Shown here: one piece after another, positions 1 to 5,684 of the stretch
How the letters are laid out: the number at the start of each line of letters is the position of its first letter
Position numbering within the stretch: the first letter of the stretch is position 1
DNA from: an uncultured Chlorobiales bacterium
Lineage (GTDB): Bacteria; Bacteroidota; Chlorobiia; Chlorobiales; Thermochlorobacteraceae
Length of the DNA: 6,650 nucleotides
Assembly: GCA_937959145.1 (NCBI GenBank)
Contig: CALGMC010000109.1
Location: 1 to 6,650 of the forward strand
Reading direction: 5' to 3'
Made by a program: the position numbers and the translations under genes
The notes under the pieces: generated by a model
The model's input: only the letters and a program-made list of their open reading frames with translations
What the model was told of the DNA's origin: nothing
Databases searched by the model: none

Positions 1-1107
1 AAGTTTAACAAGTCCATACTGCGCTTGAAGAAACGCAATGCCATAGCCCAGCGCAAGCCCGCAGGCAACACCGATTGAGCCGATGAGCGCGCCCTCAATG
101 AGAAAAATATGCTGAACATCTTTGGCAGTCAATCCAATGCACCGAAGGAAATACAGGTCGCGACGCTTCTCAATCGCCGTCATTGTGAGTGAGCCGATGA
201 GCGAGAGCGACGCGACAACGATAATGAGCATCAAGGCGGCGAAACTTCCCCACTTCTCCATTTTCATCACGCGAAAAAGGTCGCTGAACTTGTCTTCAAG
301 CCGCGTGAGTTGAAGCGTATTTTCTAATCCATTTTCCTTGACCCATTTTTCCACAGCAGTCTGCAATGCCTCGTCAGATATAGGTTTTCCGAAGACATCT
401 TTTTTCGGGCGAATATCAATTCCTGTTACTTCGTTTTCGGCGTAATCAAAAACGCGCTTCCCTGCGTTCAGCGTCGCCAAGACATACACGTCGTCATAGA
501 CGCGGTGCGTGCGAAAGAAATTCTCGACGCGCATCACGGGCAGGTCAGGTTGCTTTTTCGTGAGCGGATTTTGTATCGCTTCCAACCCCTCGTCAATCAT
601 CTTCGCGCTAATGATGGCGATTTCATGTTGATACATCGCCCCAAGCCGATTGGCAACGCCGCCTCCAACGGCAAGGTCTTGGTCGCCAAATCGTCTCCGA
701 ACATCCATGTAGCCCACGAGTTGCTTGATTGCGCTTTGCTCAATCGCTTTCATCACGACCACACTGCTTTTCTCTTTGGCGGCGATGAGCACTTTGCCTT
801 CAATAAACCGCTCCGCCGATGCTACTTCGGGCAAACTTCGCAACGCATTTAGCATGGACTCCGTAATCTTAATCGTCTGTCCCTCTTTGGCAATGAGTTG
901 CACGTTACTATCAATCGTGAGAAATAGCCCGCTGACAATACCACGAAATCCGTTCAAAACTGAAAGCACAACGCAAATCACGGTAACACCAATCACAATG
1001 CCCGCAATGCTGATTCCTGTAATGATATTGACGCTTCTTATTGTGTTCCTAGCAAATATGAACCTTTTTGAAATTTGTGTTTTTATTGCAATAACGGAAT
1101 TATTCAT
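1..1107 (-). CDS. LolC/LolE-type ABC transporter permease (FtsX/MacB fold), 3' end cut by window
   Basis: Reverse-strand frame with 369 codons open to the window edge, so the C-terminus is missing. The ATG at 1107-1105 overlaps the stop of the preceding permease gene as ATGA, suggesting translational coupling; no Shine-Dalgarno is seen. Visible layout: N-terminal segment with ISKRFIF at 12-18, first membrane helix about 28-50 ending in the family-typical SVLNGFRG, a large periplasmic region about 51-285, second helix about 288-311, the cytoplasmic loop EKRRDLYFLRCIGLTAKD (313-330), and third helix about 333-361. The fourth helix and tail should lie beyond position 1. The family comprises inner-membrane permeases that, with a LolD-type ATPase, release lipoproteins to the outer-membrane route; no ATPase gene is visible here. 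It pairs with the upstream paralogue, probably as a heterodimer. Residues 3-10 are encoded by a 23-bp repeat shared with that paralogue. A MacB-like exporter role cannot be excluded. Confidence 0.88.
   Translation of the reverse strand, partial: MNNSVIAIKTQISKRFIFARNTIRSVNIITGISIAGIVIGVTVICVVLSVLNGFRGIVSGLFLTIDSNVQLIAKEGQTIKITESMLNALRSLPEVASAERFIEGKVLIAAKEKSSVVVMKAIEQSAIKQLVGYMDVRRRFGDQDLAVGGGVANRLGAMYQHEIAIISAKMIDEGLEAIQNPLTKKQPDLPVMRVENFFRTHRVYDDVYVLATLNAGKRVFDYAENEVTGIDIRPKKDVFGKPISDEALQTAVEKWVKENGLENTLQLTRLEDKFSDLFRVMKMEKWGSFAALMLIIVVASLSLIGSLTMTAIEKRRDLYFLRCIGLTAKDVQHIFLIEGALIGSIGVACGLALGYGIAFLQAQYGLVKL
1078..1100. repeat. 23-bp direct repeat, copy A (start of last permease gene)
   Basis: Identical over 23 bp to 2112-2134. 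It contains the perfect 12-bp palindrome TTATTGCAATAA at 1083-1094. On the coding strand it covers codons 3-10 of the downstream permease, giving SVIAIKT in the same frame as the other copy. It lies just after the ATGA overlap, in a stretch that adds about five residues before the first conserved block compared with the paralogue. Chance identity of this length within one window is very unlikely. Confidence 0.85.
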
Positions 1108-2366
1108 CGTCGTATCGCTTGAATCGGATTTAATTTCGCCGCAACACTTGACGGAATCAACGATGCGAGCCAACAGACAAGCACCGTAAAAATGGAAATC
1201 ATCAGGTAATTCATCGGCTTAACTGCAATCGCCACATTGCTAATGAAGTAAGTCTCTTCGGACAGCGAAATCAAATGAAGCGACTTCTCTGCTACCGAGA
1301 GCAACAGTGCTAATCCGTTTCCTATCGCAATTCCAATCAACGCCATCAAAAGCGATTGCGAGATAAAAATCGTTTTAATCTGCTTGCCACTTGCGCCAAA
1401 TGCCATGACCACGCCAATTTCTCTGCCCTTCTCTAACACAATGATAAGTAAGGTTGAAATCACATTAAACGCCGCCACAATCGTAACGCTGATAAGCAAA
1501 AGCGGAATGATGTTTTCTTGAAAGCGAAGCCACACAAAAATGTTTTGGTAAATCTGAAAAATGGTGCGCGCATACATCGGAAATCCTACGATGGCATCTA
1601 ACTCTCTGGCAGTTTCTCCGAGAAGGTCAATGTCTTGAACGACAAACTCGTAGCCGCTTATCATTTCAGGCATGTCTAAAAAAACTTGCGCCGATGCAAG
1701 CGTCGTGAATGCGACGGCGTCGTCAAAGCCTTGTGATAGCCCGGTTTCATAAATGCCGATAACCGTTGCCGTCTCAATGCGCATAGATTTGAGCAGATTT
1801 TTGGTATTCATTTCGGCGCGAGTTTTCTCTTGCGAGAACGATTTGGTTGTTGCAATCACGAGCAGTTCGTCGCCGACTTTAAGCGCGAGTTTTTGTGCTA
1901 ACTTCTTGCCCAAAAGCAGGGGCAAGGTTGCCTGTGAGGAATCGCCAAAATATGCTCCCGAAATGATTTTATTGCGAATGAAGGAGTTATCGGTCTGCGG
2001 CTCAACGGCTTTGAGCAACGCGGGTTCAAGCAATGATGCTCCGCTTGCAGATTTTAGAACTACATCTTTTTGTAGAAATGGCGAGATTGAGGTGATATTT
2101 TGAATTTGTTTTGTTTTTATTGCAATAACGGAATCATATTTCACCAAATCTCCGCCGACTTTGACCAAGTGAATGTGAGAGCCAAAGCCGATAATTTTGT
2201 TTTTAATTTCGTCGCTGAATCCTTGAACAATCGAGAGCGTGAGAATCAATGCCGCTGTTCCGAGTGCAACTCCGCCTGTGGCGATTGCGCTAATGAAGGT
2301 CGGCTTGTGCGCCTTTTCCCTTTGCGGGAAGAGAAATCGCCGCGCTATCGTAACTTCAAATTTCAA
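1104..2366 (-). CDS. LolC/LolE-type ABC transporter permease (FtsX/MacB fold), complete
   Basis: A 420-residue protein, close to the usual 400-415 for LolC/LolE. Layout: N-terminal TIARRFLFPQ (6-15), membrane helix about 24-49 ending in LSIVQGF, periplasmic MacB-type domain about 50-280, helix about 285-310, the cytoplasmic coupling loop EKGREIGVVMAFGAS (312-326), helix about 333-357, helix about 387-413, and the family-typical ending LNPIQAIRR. The start is a TTG at 2366-2364: an in-frame TAA lies four codons further upstream (between them only K-H-L-K) and there is no ATG, so TTG is the only plausible initiator. Only a weak AAAG precedes it. The gene begins 30 nt after the dehydrogenase stop and overlaps the next permease by 4 nt. 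By family it would act in the inner membrane, extracting lipoproteins for transfer to the outer membrane, with an ATPase encoded elsewhere. Substrate is inferred; whether it is the LolC or LolE counterpart cannot be decided. Confidence 0.9.
   Translation of the reverse strand: MKFEVTIARRFLFPQREKAHKPTFISAIATGGVALGTAALILTLSIVQGFSDEIKNKIIGFGSHIHLVKVGGDLVKYDSVIAIKTKQIQNITSISPFLQKDVVLKSASGASLLEPALLKAVEPQTDNSFIRNKIISGAYFGDSSQATLPLLLGKKLAQKLALKVGDELLVIATTKSFSQEKTRAEMNTKNLLKSMRIETATVIGIYETGLSQGFDDAVAFTTLASAQVFLDMPEMISGYEFVVQDIDLLGETARELDAIVGFPMYARTIFQIYQNIFVWLRFQENIIPLLLISVTIVAAFNVISTLLIIVLEKGREIGVVMAFGASGKQIKTIFISQSLLMALIGIAIGNGLALLLSVAEKSLHLISLSEETYFISNVAIAVKPMNYLMISIFTVLVCWLASLIPSSVAAKLNPIQAIRR
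2112..2134. repeat. 23-bp direct repeat, copy B (inside the complete permease gene)
   Basis: Exact copy of 1078-1100, 1034 bp away; the palindrome TTATTGCAATAA is at 2117-2128. It encodes residues 78-85 (DSVIAIKT) in the periplasmic part just after the first membrane helix region. This is not the position homologous to copy A, so shared descent of the two permeases alone does not explain the match. Confidence 0.85.
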
Positions 2367-2396
2367 CTTTAAGTGCTTTTATTTCAAAATTTTATT

Positions 2397-3410
2397 TTAA
2401 GATGCTGACGCTTTCGCTGACAAAGTTAATTCGTTGGGACTTTCCTTTCCTTCCGCCCAAGCGTTGATGCTTTCAAAGGTGGTTTCAGCAATGTTGCGCA
2501 GTGCGGTATCAGTCAAAAAGGCTTGATGACTGGTAATGAGCACATTTGGGAGCACCATGAGTTGCGCTAAAATTTCATCTTGCAGAATTTGGTTGGAGCG
2601 GTCATAAAAGAAAAGTCCCTTTTCCTCTTCATACACATCAATTCCAAAGTAGCCGACTTTACCCGATTTCAGCCCTGCCAATACGGCACTTGTTTTCACC
2701 AATCCGCCGCGACTGGTGTTGATGAGCATCACGCCCGTTTTCATCAAGTCAAGCGTTTGTTCATTGATGAGATATTTTGTGCTTTCAATTAGTGGGGTGT
2801 GAAGCGTGATGATGTCGCTTTCCTTGCAAAGAGTTGGAATATCTACATATTTCAAACCGTAGTGCTCCGTCAAAGTAGGATTCGGGTAAAGGTCGTATCC
2901 GAGCAACTTACAGCCGAACCCGTGTAAAATTTTTGCCACAATCGCGCCGATTTTCCCCGTTCCAATAATGCCTGCGGTTTTGCCGTTCATATCAAACCCA
3001 ACCAGCCCCGTCAGCGAAAAATTGGACTCACGAATTCGGTTGTGTGCTTTGGCAAGTTTGCGATTGAGTGCAAGCATCAAGGCGACGGTATGCTCCGCAA
3101 CGGCGTAAGGCGAATAGGCAGGCACGTTTGCGACGCGCATGCCCAATTCTTTGGCTTTGGCTAAATCGATGTGATTGTATCCTGCGGAACGGAGTGCAAT
3201 GTATCGGATTCCGAGCGCGTGAAGTTTTTCCAAAATGGGAGCAGAGCCTTCGTCATTGACGAAAAGGAGCACCGCCTCTGCATCGTGTGCGAGGTCAACG
3301 GTTTCAGGCGTGAGTTGTAGTTTCAGGAATCGAATTTCGTGTTTCCCTGCCGCCGCATTGAGTAGAAATTCTTTTTCAAATGTGTGCGCATCATAGCAAA
3401 CGATATTCAT
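2397..3410 (-). CDS. ldhA: D-lactate dehydrogenase-type NAD-dependent 2-hydroxyacid dehydrogenase
   Basis: A 337-residue protein, close to the roughly 330 of bacterial D-lactate dehydrogenases, which interconvert pyruvate and D-lactate with NADH in the cytoplasm. Visible marks: substrate-side loop RSAGYNHIDL (74-83), NVPAYSPYAVAEH (95-107), nucleotide-binding GTGKIG (150-155), Asp173 in GYDLYP at the end of the second beta strand (NAD rather than NADP preference), and the catalytic set Arg234 in TSRGG, Glu263 in DVYEEE and His295 in TSHQAF. The segment DVYEEEKGLFFYD closely resembles the LdhA subgroup (E. coli type) rather than glycerate or phosphoglycerate dehydrogenases. ATG at 3410-3408, 14 nt after the cyclase stop, with no Shine-Dalgarno sequence. 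The alanine/serine-rich tail (SAKASAS) is dispensable-looking. Nothing links it by function to its membrane-protein neighbours; a fermentative or redox-balancing role is inferred. Another 2-hydroxyacid substrate remains possible. Confidence 0.92.
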   Translation of the reverse strand: MNIVCYDAHTFEKEFLLNAAAGKHEIRFLKLQLTPETVDLAHDAEAVLLFVNDEGSAPILEKLHALGIRYIALRSAGYNHIDLAKAKELGMRVANVPAYSPYAVAEHTVALMLALNRKLAKAHNRIRESNFSLTGLVGFDMNGKTAGIIGTGKIGAIVAKILHGFGCKLLGYDLYPNPTLTEHYGLKYVDIPTLCKESDIITLHTPLIESTKYLINEQTLDLMKTGVMLINTSRGGLVKTSAVLAGLKSGKVGYFGIDVYEEEKGLFFYDRSNQILQDEILAQLMVLPNVLITSHQAFLTDTALRNIAETTFESINAWAEGKESPNELTLSAKASAS

Positions 3411-3424
3411 TTTAGATGTTTTGA

Positions 3425-4744
3425 TTAAAAGAGTTTAGAGGGCGAGGCTTCTACACGATTGCGTCCTTTTTCTTTGGCTTTGTAAAGGGCTTTATCCGCC
3501 GCATTGACGAGCGTTTCGGCGTCCGTGCAATCTTCGGGATAAGTGGCGACGCCTAAACTCGCCGTGAAGTTGCCGTCGGGCTGTTTTTCTTGATTGACGA
3601 ACACGGCTTCTTCAATCGCCTTGCGAATGCGCTCTGCAAACACAACGGCTTCTTCTTTCCCGGTTTTTGGGAGCAGGACAGCAAACTCTTCCCCGCCGAA
3701 CCGTGCAGGCTTATCAGTTTCTCGGCAGATATTCTTCATCAATTTTGCCATTTTGATTAAGGCTTCGTCGCCCAAGACGTGTCCATTTGTGTCGTTGTAA
3801 TGTTTGAATTTATCCGCGTCAATCATAATGAGCGAGACCGATTCGCCGAAGCGTTTTGCACGCGCAATTTCCGATTGCAGTTCAGACTTGAAATGGCGGA
3901 AGTTGAAGAGTTTCGTTTTTTCGTCAGTGATAATGAGCCGTTCAAGTTCGTTTGTTTTGTCTTCAATTTGTTGACCGAAATTGCGCAACGCCCGTGCGAG
4001 TCGAGAGATTTCGTCGTTGCTCTTCCGCTTTTCAATAAATTCTTCTGACCCTTTTACAACCGCGCTCATGTCTTTGAAGTCGTTTTCACTTACGCTCTTG
4101 ATAATTTTGGTGAGCTTTTCAATCGGCGAGGCGGTTGTGCTGTAAATGATAAACCCGACAATAATCAGAATCGGCAAGAAAATCGCCGCAAGCACCAATC
4201 CGACTTCGCGCAGTTCATTAACTTGCTCTCGCACGCTCACAGAAGCCTTGCGTAAATTATTTTGTTTTAACTCGTTAAGGCGATTCGTCTCGTTAAACAC
4301 TTTCACTAAAATTTCGTTGTATTCCTTCGTCAATTTGGAAGATTTTTCATCAATCGTGCCTTTGGATTGCGCTATGACTTCGGCTTTGCGGAAGTATTCT
4401 TCTTGCATGGATTGAATGCGCTGAACCGTGCTTGTCAGTTCGATATTTCCTTCGGCGACTTGTAAGAGTTCGGTGATGTTTCGCTCTAAGGTGCGTTTTG
4501 CATCTTGTGCGTCTTTGAGCCAGTTCGGATTTCCCGAAGCGACGTATTTCCACAAGTTGCTATCGTAGCGAATTAAACTTTTGTTCATTTCACTGGTATT
4601 GACATATTCATTGACACGCTCGCCGACATAAATCTTAAAATCTTTATCAAAGTTGTTTAATTGCAAAAGCGAAAATACGGGAAAGATTGCCGACACAACT
4701 ATCGTAACCATCAAGAGCACTACGATTTTATTGCGAAAACTCAT
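3425..4744 (-). CDS. Membrane-bound diguanylate cyclase with periplasmic sensor, HAMP and GGDEF domains
   Basis: A 439-residue protein making c-di-GMP from two GTP. Domains: membrane helix 7-27; periplasmic, helix-rich region about 28-180 resembling four-helix-bundle/CHASE3-type sensors; membrane helix 181-203; HAMP plus coiled-coil linker about 204-280; GGDEF domain about 283-435. Catalytic features are intact: the metal-binding IMIDADKFKHYNDTNGH (306-322), GGEEF at 350-354, and the product-inhibition I-site RETD at 341-344, the standard five residues before it. The ATG at 4744-4742 (MSFRNKIVV) is chosen over an upstream in-frame ATG at 4861: that start would add 39 charged residues in front of the first membrane helix and overlap the neighbouring gene by about 100 nt, whereas 4744 leaves a 16-nt gap. 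No EAL or HD-GYP domain is present, so it is a synthesis-only enzyme. It follows two periplasmic binding proteins that could act on its sensor domain (inference). Confidence 0.92.
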   Translation of the reverse strand: MSFRNKIVVLLMVTIVVSAIFPVFSLLQLNNFDKDFKIYVGERVNEYVNTSEMNKSLIRYDSNLWKYVASGNPNWLKDAQDAKRTLERNITELLQVAEGNIELTSTVQRIQSMQEEYFRKAEVIAQSKGTIDEKSSKLTKEYNEILVKVFNETNRLNELKQNNLRKASVSVREQVNELREVGLVLAAIFLPILIIVGFIIYSTTASPIEKLTKIIKSVSENDFKDMSAVVKGSEEFIEKRKSNDEISRLARALRNFGQQIEDKTNELERLIITDEKTKLFNFRHFKSELQSEIARAKRFGESVSLIMIDADKFKHYNDTNGHVLGDEALIKMAKLMKNICRETDKPARFGGEEFAVLLPKTGKEEAVVFAERIRKAIEEAVFVNQEKQPDGNFTASLGVATYPEDCTDAETLVNAADKALYKAKEKGRNRVEASPSKLF

Positions 4745-4760
4745 CGTCGGAAAGTTTGAG

Positions 4761-5681
4761 TTAATCTTGTTTGAAATTGACAACCCACACCGGTGGCTCA
4801 AACGGCACGGCACCATTTCGCTGAAATATCTTCTGCCCTTCTTTTGAGAGAAACGCAGCAAACCCCAGCGGCAACTTATCGGATTTCAAATAAAGGTAAT
4901 AGACGACGTTGACGAGCGGATAACGGTGCTTATAGACATGCTCCTGCATGGGCAAGTAGTAAGTAGAATCGCCTTCGGGAGCAAGTGCTAAGACCTTGTA
5001 GGCGGAAGTATCACGCACATTTGGATTCAGCCCGTCTCGAACATGTGCCATGCCCGTATATCCAAGTGCTCCGTCAAATTTCAGAACGAGTTCTTTCATT
5101 TGTGTTGCTGTGGAGCACGGATAAGCATCGCTCGGAAAATCGTCGGCACGTAGCAATGAATCTTTAAGAAAGTCGCGTTGTCCGTCGTTGCGGCTCATGA
5201 CGAAGAGTTGAATCGGCTGATTTTTTCCGCCGACCTGCTCCCAATTTTTTATCCGACCAGAGAGAATCTCACGCAGTTGCTCCGTTTTCAGTTTGCTAAC
5301 AGGATTTTTCGGATTCACGATGAAGCACATCGCGTCGTAGGCAATGGGCTTATGCACGTAGCTCAAATCGGCTTCGTTAATGGCGGCAAGTTCATCGGCG
5401 TTGAGCGTTCGGGACATCACGATAAAGCGCGTTTCTTTATTGACAAATCGCTCGACGGCTCTGCGGGTTAAATCAGGGTCATTGGTTAATTCTGCACCTT
5501 TCCAAATACGCATAAACTCTTTGATTTGAACATTTAAGAGCGGCGCAATGCTTTCATCGCAGATGACATTTAACTTTCCTGCGGTCGTGGTTTCTTCTTT
5601 ATTTGGAGCGCAATTTATTACAATAACAGATAACAAAATTCCGATTATCGCCCTCTCGATTCTCGGCATGAGACCTACCAT
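4761..5681 (-). CDS. PstS-type periplasmic substrate-binding lipoprotein
   Basis: A 306-residue protein. Residues 1-23 form a short positively charged start (PRIER) and hydrophobic helix, followed by Cys24 in VINC, a probable but atypical lipobox (Asn at -1 instead of Gly/Ala/Ser), so a lipid-anchored periplasmic protein is likely. The binding fold spans about 36-300: KLNVICDESIAPLL (36-49), RFIVMSRTLNADEL (85-98), PIAYDAMCFIVNPKNPV (112-128), GRIKNWEQVGG (142-152), and LGYTGMAHVRDG (216-227). This is the PstS/PBP-like family, best known for phosphate capture. However the loop after the central strand reads SRNDGQRDFLKD (173-184) where PstS proteins usually carry Ser-Gly-Thr, so the ligand may differ. 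It starts 3 nt after the stop of its paralogue; a second ATG at 5669 gives a more typical signal peptide and is an alternative start. No PstC/A/B genes are nearby. Confidence 0.85.
   Translation of the reverse strand: MVGLMPRIERAIIGILLSVIVINCAPNKEETTTAGKLNVICDESIAPLLNVQIKEFMRIWKGAELTNDPDLTRRAVERFVNKETRFIVMSRTLNADELAAINEADLSYVHKPIAYDAMCFIVNPKNPVSKLKTEQLREILSGRIKNWEQVGGKNQPIQLFVMSRNDGQRDFLKDSLLRADDFPSDAYPCSTATQMKELVLKFDGALGYTGMAHVRDGLNPNVRDTSAYKVLALAPEGDSTYYLPMQEHVYKHRYPLVNVVYYLYLKSDKLPLGFAAFLSKEGQKIFQRNGAVPFEPPVWVVNFKQD
5614..5630. repeat. Possible degenerate third copy of the repeat core
   Basis: Matches 15 of 17 bases of the repeat core (1082-1098 and 2116-2132), differing by two A/G changes. 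It encodes SVIVIN (residues 18-23) of the binding lipoprotein signal peptide, again in the same reading frame as SVIAIK in the permeases. Both copies encode hydrophobic residues with AT-rich codons, so coincidence is a real possibility. Confidence 0.35.
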
Positions 5682-5684
5682 AGT

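Noticed and set aside
505..852. 115-codon plus-strand frame, and similar plus-strand frames at 1753-2103, 5178-5471 and 6033-6434
   Set aside because: All are antisense to well-supported genes, lack domain-like patterns and are shadows of the codon pattern on the other strand.
725..1189. 154-codon open frame on the plus strand
   Set aside because: It lies antisense across the end of one permease gene and the start of the next, both with clear family motifs. Its composition is a mirror of their hydrophobic codons and it has no recognisable domain.
1951..1980. Further match to the repeat (ATTTTATTGCGAATG near 1964 and a similar one near 4730)
   Set aside because: Only about nine consecutive bases of the core are shared and the palindrome is broken, so these fall within chance for AT-rich sequence.
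2367..2396. AT-rich spacer as terminator or promoter between dehydrogenase and permease
   Set aside because: There is no GC-rich stem for an intrinsic terminator and no convincing paired promoter boxes in 30 nt; simple A/T runs are the only structure.
4745..4861. Longer cyclase start at 4861 adding 39 residues
   Set aside because: The added residues overlap the end of the binding lipoprotein gene, are charged and do not resemble a membrane-protein N-terminus; MSFRNKIVV at 4744 directly precedes the first helix.
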